Of a stretch of DNA of 64,000 bases, positions 7,471 to 14,682 are shown in pieces. The DNA is taken from positions 1 to 64,000 of the forward strand of contig CALXMW010000007.1 in assembly GCA_944389585.1 (NCBI GenBank), given 5' to 3'. The notes beneath the pieces were generated by a model that saw only the letters and a list, made by a program, of their open reading frames with translations, was not told where the DNA came from and searched no databases. Position numbers and translations under genes: made by a program. Position 1 is the first letter of the stretch. Every line of letters begins with the position of its first letter. This stretch comes from an uncultured Kiritimatiellota bacterium (lineage in GTDB: Bacteria > Verrucomicrobiota > Kiritimatiellia > RFP12 > DVOR01).

Positions 7471-8810
7471 TTCCCCCTCCTGAAATACTTGCCGCCGATG
7501 GAACGACGCACCTGCTCCACGCTCCCGCGCATGAAGCTGTTGACCTCGTGGGTGGCGTTGTCCACGAAGACGGCCACGGCCTCCTCGCCGAAGGCCCGAT
7601 AATAGAAGGTTTGGTTTCCGCGGTAGTCCCTGCCGACGCGCTCGGGATAGCGGACGGTGGCGACCGCGGCTTTGGCCAAAGTCAGTCGACGCGGGTCCGC
7701 GCCCTGTCTGCGACCCTCCCCTTCCAGATACTTGTCCGCGAGGCGTGCCGGCCAGGTGATGGTTCGGCCGTCCCGGTCTTGGGTCTGCGCGTTCGCCTCC
7801 AGCAAGGCGCGACCTTCAGCCTGCGTGCAGGCGACGTCGCGCAGGGTCTGCCTACGCCCGGGTTTCTCCTGCCAGCGCTCCGCGTTGCGGTGCCCGCCGT
7901 GGCGGGGGCTGTGGCAGTCGCCGTCCTTGTCGAGGAAGGCGCCGTCCTGCGGGCAGTGGCGGGCCTTGTTGCGGATGGCGCGGACGGCGAGGACGGTGAT
8001 GAGGAGGGCGGCCGCGCGGCGGGCGGTTCTCCGTGAATCGTGAATCGTGAATCGCGAATCGTCTCGGGGAGGGGCTTCGCCCCACGCCCCTTCGGCTTGT
8101 CCGTCGCGGGACGCGGCACGATTCACCATTCGCGATTCGCCATTTGCGTCATCAAGCAGGCCGAGCTCGCGGGCCTCCAGGCGGTCCACCGGCACCCACT
8201 CGTAGCTCGAGCCGAAGGCGAAGGGCGGATAGGGGTTGCCGAGGGTGTCGCGGAAGCCGCCCGCGCCGTCGCCGAGCGCCTGCCAGATGGGGGAACTCTT
8301 CAGGGCGACCATCTTGGTGCGGTGGGCGCCGCGCCAGCCCACGCGCTCGCCGGCGGCGCGCCAGCGCTGGGGCCAGTCGGTGCGGTGGTGCTTCCGGTAG
8401 CCGCCGCTGGCCAGCTCCCAGGCGGGGAAGAGGGCGGCCACCTGCGGGTCCTCGCTCTCGGCCAGCCGGGCCAGCGAGGCGGCGGTCTTTTGGTTGGTGT
8501 CGAGGACGAGGTTGAGGCGCGCCAGGGTGCGCGCGTCGCGCAGGGTCCCGGCCGTGCCGGGCTCCGGGGTGTAGCCGAGCTGGGCGAGCGTGTCGGTGAG
8601 GGCGAGGCGCGCGGCGGAGGCGTCGAGCGTGCCGTCGGCCACCTGCATGAGCACGGTCTGCACGCGGTCGAGGTAGCCCTGGAGCGTCATGCGCGCGGAG
8701 AAGAGGGCCTGCTCGCGCAGGCGTTGGGACCAGCGGGCGCGGATGCCCGCGGTGTCGAGCGCCGTGGGCGTTGGGGTCTTGAGGCCGACGATCTCCGCGA
8801 CGGATGGCAT
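7467..8810 (-). CDS. Head morphogenesis protein (Mu gpF/SPP1 gp7-like) with C-terminal nuclease-like domain
   Basis: 447 residues. The helical N-terminal region (1-220) has the layout of minor head proteins (RWSQRLREQALFSARMTLQGY; FPAWELASGGYRKHHRTDWP). Residues about 221-259 are encoded by a heptamer palindromic element and act as an inserted linker. The C-terminal region (about 355-447, with ATVRYPERVGRDYRGNQTFYY and AVAVFVDNATHEVNSF) resembles the phage Barnase-EndoU-ColicinE5/D-RelE-like nuclease domains that are often fused to head proteins. Catalytic residues cannot be assigned by eye. A capsid-borne nuclease injected with the DNA is one possible role. Confidence 0.6.
   Translation of the reverse strand: MPSVAEIVGLKTPTPTALDTAGIRARWSQRLREQALFSARMTLQGYLDRVQTVLMQVADGTLDASAARLALTDTLAQLGYTPEPGTAGTLRDARTLARLNLVLDTNQKTAASLARLAESEDPQVAALFPAWELASGGYRKHHRTDWPQRWRAAGERVGWRGAHRTKMVALKSSPIWQALGDGAGGFRDTLGNPYPPFAFGSSYEWVPVDRLEARELGLLDDANGESRMVNRAASRDGQAEGAWGEAPPRDDSRFTIHDSRRTARRAAALLITVLAVRAIRNKARHCPQDGAFLDKDGDCHSPRHGGHRNAERWQEKPGRRQTLRDVACTQAEGRALLEANAQTQDRDGRTITWPARLADKYLEGEGRRQGADPRRLTLAKAAVATVRYPERVGRDYRGNQTFYYRAFGEEAVAVFVDNATHEVNSFMRGSVEQVRRSIGGKYFRRGK
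8033..8148. repeat. Heptamer palindromic element inside the gpF-like gene
   Basis: Left arm GTGAATC x3-4, stem-loop GGGGCTTCGCCCC, spacer with GTCGCGGGACGCGGCAC, and right arm of inverted heptamers. Its frame is open through the head-morphogenesis gene, giving an in-frame linker of about 39 residues. Confidence 0.88.
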
Positions 8811-8813
8811 GGG

Positions 8814-9122
8814 TCAGGCCTCCGGGGCGTTTTTGAAGACGCAGTAGGCGTTTTGGATGAGGGTGTCCTTGACGTTGTCGGCGAGCTCGCGGCCCTCGGC
8901 GCGGAGCTTGGCGGTGAGGGCCTCGAAGGCGGCGTCGAAGGCGGCGTTGCCCTTGAGGCCGTTCTGGGCGGCGGCCTTGACGGAGTCGTAGGCGAGGTGC
9001 TGGAGCTCGGCGTCGTTGAGGAGGTCGAGGATCTCCTGCGCCACGGATTTGGCAGTGAGGGTGAAGAGCTGGGTGAGTTTGGGTCGGATCCAGTTCCAGA
9101 GGGATTTGAGCCAGTTGAGCAT
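8814..9122 (-). CDS. Conserved small phage protein of the lysis/head region
   Basis: 102 residues, all-helical, beginning with an aromatic amphipathic helix (MLNWLKSLWNWIRPKLTQLF) and continuing with AKSVAQEILDLLNDAELQHL. It may associate with the membrane through the first helix. Function unknown; three bases separate it from the gpF-like start. Confidence 0.6.
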   Translation of the reverse strand: MLNWLKSLWNWIRPKLTQLFTLTAKSVAQEILDLLNDAELQHLAYDSVKAAAQNGLKGNAAFDAAFEALTAKLRAEGRELADNVKDTLIQNAYCVFKNAPEA

Positions 9123-9144
9123 GGGATTCTCCTTGGTTGGTGGG

Positions 9145-9183
9145 TGATGGGACGAATGGGACGAATGGGACGACTGGGACGGG
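9145..9183. repeat. Short 9-bp tandem repeat (GGGACGAAT)
   Basis: Three and a half degenerate copies of GGGACGAAT/GGGACGACT between two small phage genes. Same style as the other short-period repeats of the prophage but a different unit. Confidence 0.75.
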
Positions 9184-9188
9184 GCGGG

Positions 9189-9434
9189 TCAGTCGGCGTC
9201 GAGGAGCTCCACCATGACGGAATCCGGAACGTACCAGCCGGTGGCGCCGTCCACGGCTTCTACGTAAGTTCGGCGGCGGGCGGCCTCGTCGGGGACGGAC
9301 TGGCGGATGGGCACCACCTCGCGGTCGGCGGGGACCACCGTGTAAGTCCGGCAGCCTGCGTAGGTCAGGCAGGCGAGGAGGCCGCCCAGCGCGGCCAGGG
9401 CGAGGAAGAAGAGGTTGAGGGCGCGGTCACTCAT
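9189..9434 (-). CDS. Small membrane protein or lipoprotein of the lysis cassette
   Basis: 81 residues with a hydrophobic N-terminal segment (LNLFFLALAALGGLLACLTY) ending in a lipobox-like LTYAGC, so it may be a lipoprotein of outer-spanin type or a holin-type membrane protein. It overlaps the upstream 53-codon gene (ATGAGTGA). Confidence 0.5.
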   Translation of the reverse strand: MSDRALNLFFLALAALGGLLACLTYAGCRTYTVVPADREVVPIRQSVPDEAARRRTYVEAVDGATGWYVPDSVMVELLDAD

Positions 9435-9588
9435 GGGTTCTCCTTTCCTGGAGGATGCGGTTGAGGCCTTCGCGGTCGTGCCCGGCGACGGCGCGGCGGG
9501 CCTGGTTTGCGCGGCGGTTGCGGCGGCCCTGCAGCCAGGCGGCAAGGGCGAGGCAAAGGGCGTGGAGGATGTCGAGGAGCTTGTTCAT
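9427..9588 (-). CDS. Very small phage ORF of the lysis region
   Basis: 53 residues (MNKLLDILHALCLALAAWLQ then Arg/Gln-rich). A hydrophobic helix followed by a strongly basic helix. The stop overlaps the start of the next gene, supporting a coupled pair. Function unknown, holin/antiholin-like by layout. Confidence 0.5.
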   Translation of the reverse strand: MNKLLDILHALCLALAAWLQGRRNRRANQARRAVAGHDREGLNRILQERRTHE

Positions 9589-9606
9589 GCGGCTGGTCTC
9601 CTGAGG

Positions 9607-10356
9607 TCAGAGGGGAAGCCCCGGCGCGGGCGTCCCGGGGTCCCTCACGCGAGGGGCCGGGGTGTTGGTTTGAGTGTCCTGTCGGCGCGTGTCGCGCCCG
9701 GTGTTGGGTGTGCCCGCGCCGGGGCGGGAAAGGGTGCGGTGGAAGGCGGTGAGGTCGGCACGGGGGGTGCGCGGGGCGGGGGCTTGGAGGGAGCCGTCCA
9801 CGACGGCCTGGGCGAGGGCGCGCGCCTCGATGTCGGAGAGGGGTTTGGGCGGGGGCGGGGGCTGGGGGAGGCCGACGGCGAGGAGGAGCGCGCCGAGGTA
9901 GAGCGCGCACCCGGCCAGGGCGGCGCGCACGGGGCGGGAGGCTGCGCGCCAGAGCCACGCGGCGAGGAGGGCGGCGGGGAGGATGACGAGGTAGAGGGCG
10001 AGGTCGTGGAGGGCGCGGCCGAAGGGGACGTCCATGCGGAGGGCGGCCTCGACGGCGACGAGGCGGACGAGGTTGAGGCCGAGGCCGCAGAGCGCGCCGA
10101 CGGCCGCGCCGAGCCAGCGGCGGCGTGCGAGGCAGGCGCCGAGGATGGCCCCGGCGGTGGCGGTGCGGAGCCCGGCGCAGGCGGGCGTGACGGTGCCGAG
10201 GAGCGCGGGGTCGGCCCCCACGCCCACGAAGACGGCGCGGGTGGCGGAGGCCATGCGCTCGGCCAACCAGGCCTCGAGGGGGAGCGCCCAGTCGGTGGCG
10301 TCCACCACGAAGCAGGCGGAGGCGGCGAGGAGGAGGAGGGGGAGGCGGCGGATCAT
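9607..10356 (-). CDS. Exosortase/archaeosortase-like membrane protein encoded by the phage
   Basis: 249 residues; about five or six hydrophobic segments lie within residues 5-162, followed by a polar Pro/Thr/Arg-rich tail. It contains the three-part signature of the exosortase family in the right order and spacing: Cys60 in PACAGLR, Arg98 in NLVR, and His117 in ALHDLALYL. These are known in the family as the catalytic Cys, Arg and His of a transmembrane cysteine transpeptidase that cleaves C-terminal sorting tails such as PEP-CTERM. The start overlaps the stop of the upstream secreted-protein gene (ATGA), so it is translated with a cassette of signal-peptide proteins. None of those has a recognisable sorting tail, so its target may be host PEP-CTERM proteins or something else. 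Confidence 0.65.
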   Translation of the reverse strand: MIRRLPLLLLAASACFVVDATDWALPLEAWLAERMASATRAVFVGVGADPALLGTVTPACAGLRTATAGAILGACLARRRWLGAAVGALCGLGLNLVRLVAVEAALRMDVPFGRALHDLALYLVILPAALLAAWLWRAASRPVRAALAGCALYLGALLLAVGLPQPPPPPKPLSDIEARALAQAVVDGSLQAPAPRTPRADLTAFHRTLSRPGAGTPNTGRDTRRQDTQTNTPAPRVRDPGTPAPGLPL

Positions 10357-11027
10357 GGCGCGGGCTCCTTGGCGGGGAGGGAGACGGGGAAGGAGAGGCG
10401 TTTGCCGCGGATCATCGTGGGGGTGTCCGGCGGGAGCGCGGCGCGGGCGCGCGCGGCGGGGGCCTCGGCGGCGGGGAGGGTGGGTTCGAGGAGGACGCCG
10501 CCGGAGAAGGCGTGGGTCTGGCCGCCGATGGCGAAGGTGCCGGAGCGGCCGACGTAGATGCCGTCTTCGGTGACGACCATGTAGCCGCCGCCCTCGAAGC
10601 GGCGCCCGCCGGAGCCGCCGAAGCGGCAGCGCTTCATCACGGCGACGCGGGCGGGGTCGATGGCCTTGCCGTTGTGGGTGGGCGCGGGGAGGGTGTAGCC
10701 ATAGACCCAGCGGCCCTCGAGGTCCATCGTCTGGGTTGGGAAGGTGCAGGCGCCCTCCTCGCAGAGGATGGAGACGGCGCGGCCCTTGGAGGAGGAGAGG
10801 AGGAACTGCATGGTGGGCGCGCGGCTCGGCTCCATGGAGAAGCCGACGTCGATCGTGAGGCCGCCGTCGGCCGCGCGGGTGACGCGCTCGATGGCGGCGA
10901 CGACGTTTGTCGTGTCCTGGCTGTAGGGGTCGAGCTGCCAGGTGACGAGCGTGGGCGCCTCGACGGCGGACGCTGCGCGGCTCCCACAAAGGGCGCAAAG
11001 GAGCGCAAAGGCCGCAAAGCGCTTCAT
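10353..11027 (-). CDS. Secreted phage protein 3
   Basis: 224 residues with a clear signal peptide (MKRFAAFALLCALCGSRAAS) whose DNA is a degenerate 9-bp repeat (CAAAGGCGC-type). The mature part has two Cys pairs (ILCEEGACTF; KRCRFG), Gly-rich turns and beta strands, and ends in a Pro/Ala-rich polar tail. No family recognised and no PEP-CTERM tail. Overlaps both neighbours by four bases. Confidence 0.65.
   Translation of the reverse strand: MKRFAAFALLCALCGSRAASAVEAPTLVTWQLDPYSQDTTNVVAAIERVTRAADGGLTIDVGFSMEPSRAPTMQFLLSSSKGRAVSILCEEGACTFPTQTMDLEGRWVYGYTLPAPTHNGKAIDPARVAVMKRCRFGGSGGRRFEGGGYMVVTEDGIYVGRSGTFAIGGQTHAFSGGVLLEPTLPAAEAPAARARAALPPDTPTMIRGKRLSFPVSLPAKEPAP
10985..11027. repeat. 9-bp repeat (CAAAGG-type) encoding a signal peptide
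   Basis: CACAAAGGGCGCAAAGGAGC-type units that continue as GCGCGGCTCCC. On the minus strand this is the signal peptide of the gene at 10353-11027. The same sequence block recurs at 12101-12150 and in host intergenic DNA at 63165-63345 and 63470-63720. Confidence 0.75.
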
Positions 11028-11338
11028 TCCGCCTCCCCCTCCTCGATGTCGAGCTCGATCTCGATTTGGTGGACGGCGTTGGTGTAGGCGCCGATGAGGT
11101 CGAGGAGCTCGTCGAGGGTGAGTTCGGTCTCCTGGAGGTCCTCGGTGGCGAGGCGGAGGGCCTTGGCCATGAGGCCGACGGAGGGAAGCTCGGGGTAGAG
11201 GGTCTCGAGGGTGCCGTCCACCGTCATCATCTGGGTTTCGGTGGGGTCGGGCTCGGGGTCGGGCGTTTTGGTGTCGGCGCGGAGCCAGAGGCAGAGGCCG
11301 AGGACGAGGGCGAGGGCGAGCAGGCAGGAGCGTTTCAT
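11024..11338 (-). CDS. Secreted phage protein 2 (small, acidic)
   Basis: 104 residues: signal peptide MKRSCLLALALVLGLCLWLR followed by an acidic, helical mature part (TETQMMTVDGTLETLYPELP; DLQETELTLDELLDLIGAYT; IEIELDIEEGEAE). Could form a short coiled coil. Function unknown; four-base overlaps with genes on both sides. Confidence 0.65.
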   Translation of the reverse strand: MKRSCLLALALVLGLCLWLRADTKTPDPEPDPTETQMMTVDGTLETLYPELPSVGLMAKALRLATEDLQETELTLDELLDLIGAYTNAVHQIEIELDIEEGEAE

Positions 11339-12159
11339 TCGTTGTCCTCCGCGTTGAGGGTGGTGACGGGGGTGGCCTCGACGAGGATGCCGCCCTTGAA
11401 GACGAGGGCGGTGCCGTCGTCGGCGGCGATCGTGGCGTCCACGCCGTTGATGCCGTTGACGGAGAGGCCGCCGGTGATGGGCAGGTAGTCGCCGACGCCG
11501 ACGGCGGAGCCCTCGGTGGCGATGATTTTGGCGAAGCCGGACTGCTTGGGGAAGTCCGCGGCGAAGGTGTAGACGGCGCGGGTGTCGGCGCTGTCGTTGG
11601 GGTTGCCGACGGAGGTGGGATAGCTGCAGGCGTAGGTGACGTCGGCGAAGGCGTCGTCGAGGGTGGCGGTGCCGACCATGGCCACCTGGCTGGCGGCGAC
11701 GGGCGCGGGGGCGAAGGCCACCCAGAGGGTGAGGGTGCTCTTGGTCGTGTCCGCCGTGGAGGGGGCGACGGTGAGGTGGACGATCTCGATTTCGCCCTCG
11801 TATTCGGGCGTTCCGGAGAGGAGCCCGATGGAATTGACGTAGCCCTCCAGCGCCCAGACGCCGTCCTCGCCCAGGTCGTCGAGGGCGGCCTCGAGGGCGT
11901 TGACGCGGGAGCCGAGGGTGTCGGCGATGCCGGCGAGGTCGGCGACGGAGGCCTCGACGGAGGCGACCTGGTTGGTGGCGGCGTTGACGGAGGCCTTGGT
12001 GGCGACGGTGTCCAGCGGCCAGATGGTCTGGCCGTCCGTGACGAGTTGGTAGCGATAGGGCGTGGGGGGCGCGGGCGGCGTCTCCGCCGCGGACGCTGCG
12101 CGGCTCCCACAAAGGACACAAAGGGCCGCAAAGAGCACAAAGTGTTTCATGGTTTTCAT
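11335..12159 (-). CDS. Secreted phage protein 1
   Basis: 274 residues (start at 12159, alternative ATG at 12150). The signal peptide (MKHFVLFAALCVLCGSRAAS) is encoded by the same 9-bp repeat as in secreted protein 3. It continues with a helical 'ATNQVASVEASVADLAGIAD' segment like the neck of fibre proteins and a beta-rich C-terminal domain. First of three coupled secreted genes that lead into the exosortase-like gene. A surface or periplasmic role in lysogens or during lysis is possible; no family recognised. Confidence 0.65.
   Translation of the reverse strand: MKTMKHFVLFAALCVLCGSRAASAAETPPAPPTPYRYQLVTDGQTIWPLDTVATKASVNAATNQVASVEASVADLAGIADTLGSRVNALEAALDDLGEDGVWALEGYVNSIGLLSGTPEYEGEIEIVHLTVAPSTADTTKSTLTLWVAFAPAPVAASQVAMVGTATLDDAFADVTYACSYPTSVGNPNDSADTRAVYTFAADFPKQSGFAKIIATEGSAVGVGDYLPITGGLSVNGINGVDATIAADDGTALVFKGGILVEATPVTTLNAEDNE
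12101..12150. repeat. 9-bp repeat (CAAAGG-type) encoding a second signal peptide
   Basis: CACAAAGGACACAAAGGGCC-type units followed by GACGCTGCGCGGCTCCC, almost the same as at 10985-11027. Two neighbouring genes therefore take their signal peptides from one repeat family. Confidence 0.75.
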
Positions 12160-12164
12160 CGGCT

Positions 12165-13820
12165 TCAGTCCTCCACGGGTTTCATGGCGAAGGTTTGGAA
12201 GGTGTCGTCCCAGCCCCAGCGGTAGGTGACGCCGCCGGCGGTGGCCTGGACGGAGGAGAGGGGCGCGTAGAGGCCCTCGATCTGGGCGAGGAGCTGGGTT
12301 TTGGCGGCGGCGACGGCGGCGGCGATGGCGGCGTCCACCTCGCTCTTGGTGTAGGTCTGGGCCTTGGGGTAGACGTCGGCGCTGTTGGCCTTTGGGGCGA
12401 CGGCCTGGGCGATGGCCTGGTTGCGGGCGACGACCTCTGCGGCGATGGCCTGCGCGGTGGCGGTGGAGAGGGCGTTGTAGGCCTGCTGGACATTGGCCTG
12501 GATGGCGGCATTGGTCTGCTCGGCGGTGCTGTAGGCGCTCAGGTCGACGGTGGCGCCGAGGGCGTCCCAGGCCGAGCCCGTCCAGGCGACGTTCTGGCCG
12601 TCCTCGTCCTGGACGTTGTAGACGTCGCCGACGGCGGGGGCGGAGGGGAGGGCGGAGCGGGTGGCGACGCTGCCCTTGTAGTGGTAGACCCCCGCCACCT
12701 TGCCGTCCACCTCGGCCTTGGTGTACGTCTGCGCCTTGGGATAGACGTCGGCGCTGTTGGCCTTCTGGGCCAGGGCGGCGTCCAGCCCGGCGACCTGCGC
12801 GGTGGTGTGGGTGTGGGTCTTCTCTGCTTTCTGGTCGAGGGCGGCCTTGACGGCCTTGGAGGAGGGGACCCAGTCGATGGCGTCGGCGGAGTTTGCGTGG
12901 GCGATTGTCTCGCGGTCGATTTGGAGGGCGAGGGTGACCTTCTGGACGTAGCCGACGGACTCCGGGGTGACGGTGACGGGCTTGGTGGCGGCGAGGTCGC
13001 CGATGCGCAGGATGGACTTCGGCTGGTTTCGGTTCTGCGGGCCGATGAGGTAGCGCTCCACCACCGTCTCATCCGCGCCGAAGGCGGTGATGGACTCGCG
13101 CTGATACATGGTGACGAAGGCGTCGTCTTCGGGCTTTGCGCCCTGCTTGCCGGAGACGGCGAAGCCGCCCTGGGTGCCGTTTTGGGTGACGAGTGCGGTT
13201 TTGCCGTGGGTGTCGGGGTCGGCGTGTTCGCCGGGGGCGAGGAGGGGGACGCAGCGCTTGGCGTGGCCCTGCAGGGCGGTTTCGAGTGCGTTGTCGGCCT
13301 GTTGCCGGGCCTGGGTCTCGTCCTTGAGGGCGTCCTGGAGTTTGTCGAGCTGGGATTCGGGGAGGCGCTGTGCGGGGGTGAAGCCCGGGGAGGGGGCGAG
13401 GTCGAGGGCGCCGTAGGCGCGGAAGGAGGCGCCCTGGGGGGTGGTGAGGGCGAGGAAGAAGCGGACGCGGTCGTGGCCGGTGTCGCAGTCGGGGTCCCAG
13501 GTGGCGGAGAGGGTTCCGGCGGCGGGGTCGTATTCGCCGGGCTTTTCGTACCACTCGTCCTCGGCCATGCCGTCGGTCTGCCAGCGGAGTGCGACGGTGG
13601 CGCCGGAGAGGCCGGTGAGGGGCTGGGCGTATTGGGTGGGGGTGCAGGCGAGGGTGAAGGATTCGCCGTGGAAGGCCCGCGCCCGGAAGGGGCGCGGGGC
13701 GGAGACCTCGGTCTGCCAGGCGAAGCGCAGGGGCGCTTCGCTTCGTGAATCGAGAATCGCGAATGGCGAATCGTTCGCCCCTTGCGGGGCGTCCAAGGCG
13801 GTTGCGTCCGTAGCGTCCAT
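12165..13820 (-). CDS. Phage tail fibre-type protein
   Basis: 551 residues. N-terminal tag DAPQGANDSPFAILDSR from the heptamer element; a beta-rich domain (30-140); then a long repetitive helical/fibrous region. The segment KANSADVYPKAQTYTK occurs twice (around residues 345 and 480), typical of duplicated shaft repeats in fibre proteins, with 'THTHTTAQVAGLDAAL' and many AxxA helices between. The C-terminus (GGVTYRWGWDDTFQTFAMKP) is short. It probably attaches to the tail and binds the host. Confidence 0.65.
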   Translation of the reverse strand: MDATDATALDAPQGANDSPFAILDSRSEAPLRFAWQTEVSAPRPFRARAFHGESFTLACTPTQYAQPLTGLSGATVALRWQTDGMAEDEWYEKPGEYDPAAGTLSATWDPDCDTGHDRVRFFLALTTPQGASFRAYGALDLAPSPGFTPAQRLPESQLDKLQDALKDETQARQQADNALETALQGHAKRCVPLLAPGEHADPDTHGKTALVTQNGTQGGFAVSGKQGAKPEDDAFVTMYQRESITAFGADETVVERYLIGPQNRNQPKSILRIGDLAATKPVTVTPESVGYVQKVTLALQIDRETIAHANSADAIDWVPSSKAVKAALDQKAEKTHTHTTAQVAGLDAALAQKANSADVYPKAQTYTKAEVDGKVAGVYHYKGSVATRSALPSAPAVGDVYNVQDEDGQNVAWTGSAWDALGATVDLSAYSTAEQTNAAIQANVQQAYNALSTATAQAIAAEVVARNQAIAQAVAPKANSADVYPKAQTYTKSEVDAAIAAAVAAAKTQLLAQIEGLYAPLSSVQATAGGVTYRWGWDDTFQTFAMKPVED

Positions 13821-13888
13821 CGTTCTTTTCCTTCGCTTGGTTTGTCGCGCGCTTGCCGCGCGTCCGATTCACGATTCGCGATTCACGG
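13745..13888. repeat. Heptamer palindromic element bracketing the start of the fibre gene
   Basis: Left arm (13745-13773) lies inside codons 16-26 of the fibre gene; the right arm (13865-13888) ends at the stop of the upstream gene. The ribosome site and ATG (13820) lie between the inverted arms, with CGCCCCTTGCGGGGCG and GCGCGCTTGCCGCGCG stem-loops. Confidence 0.85.
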
Positions 13889-13889
13889 C

Positions 13890-14321
13890 CTAGTCGAGCA
13901 CGTGGCCGTGCGAGACGGCGATTTCGGGGAGGGGGAGGGCGACGGCGTCGGGGGCCTCGAGGTTTTCCTCCTCGGGCGGGGCGTAGGAGACCTTGGCGAG
14001 GGCGTCGCGGACGGCCATGGCGCGGTCCCACTCGGCCACGCGGCGCTCGTCGAGGAGACTGCGCATGCCCGGCAGGCGGGTGAAGGCACGGTAGCGGAAG
14101 TCCGCGAGGATGTGGAGGAGGATCTCGGAGGGGACGGCGTCGGGGCGTTTGTCGAGGGCGGTGACGCGGCGGAGTCCGCCGCGCCAATCCTCGGCGACCT
14201 CGTGCGCGATGTCGGCGAGGGGGGAGTCTTGGCCCCAGCCGGCGGCGGCGCGGTCGAGCGCCTCGTGCTCGGGGGCGGTGAGGCGGGAGAGGAGAGAATC
14301 TGCGGTCAGAATCATCCACAT
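13890..14321 (-). CDS. Mu gp36-like (DUF1320-type) head-tail connector protein
   Basis: 143 residues, helical, with EAEDW-like acidic helices and a region (ILLHILADFRYRAFTRLPGM) that matches the layout of the small connector proteins following the major capsid gene in Mu-like phages. Located directly downstream of the capsid gene on the same strand. Family call is from position and composition. Confidence 0.5.
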   Translation of the reverse strand: MWMILTADSLLSRLTAPEHEALDRAAAGWGQDSPLADIAHEVAEDWRGGLRRVTALDKRPDAVPSEILLHILADFRYRAFTRLPGMRSLLDERRVAEWDRAMAVRDALAKVSYAPPEEENLEAPDAVALPLPEIAVSHGHVLD

Positions 14322-14348
14322 GGTGTGTGTGCTCCCTTCGGTCGCACG

Positions 14349-14453
14349 GTGAATCGTGAATCGTGAATCGCGAATCGTTGGTGGGTGGGGCTGCGCCCCA
14401 CGCCCCTTCGGACGGCCCGCGCACCATTCGCGATTCGCGATTCGCCATTCGCG
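14349..14453. repeat. Heptamer palindromic element (intergenic copy)
   Basis: Complete copy: GTGAATC units, GGGGCTGCGCCCC stem-loop, spacer and inverted heptamers. Between the capsid and gp36-like genes. Confidence 0.88.
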
Positions 14454-14682
14454 GGTTGCCCCGCCAGAGGCCCGTGGAGGGCTTCGTGGGGCTTTGGGGT
14501 GAAATCCTGCGCCGAAAATCTTTGCAACGATTCTGCGGGCTTGCAGGGGCCTTTGCAACGGCATTGCGCGGCGGGGCCGCGCGGAAGCTTGGAAGTTTGG
14601 AGACTTGGAAGGTTGGTTTTGGCTTCGCCGGTCGCCCTTCGGGCGCGCCAAGCCTCCAAGCCTCCAAACTTCCCGACGGCCG
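14454..14682. repeat. 8-bp repeat block (TTTGGAAG/CTTGGAGG) in the capsid-gp36 gap
   Basis: The space between 14321 and 14683 (about 360 bp) carries no convincing gene. Its right part has GGAAGCTTGGAAGTTTGGAG-type 8-bp units and, facing them, the inverted AAGCCTCCAAACTTCC units (to about 14680), so it too can fold as a long hairpin. Similar blocks are at 15606-15636, 16716-16862, 20211-20280, 23334-23405 and 63779-63825. Confidence 0.75.
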
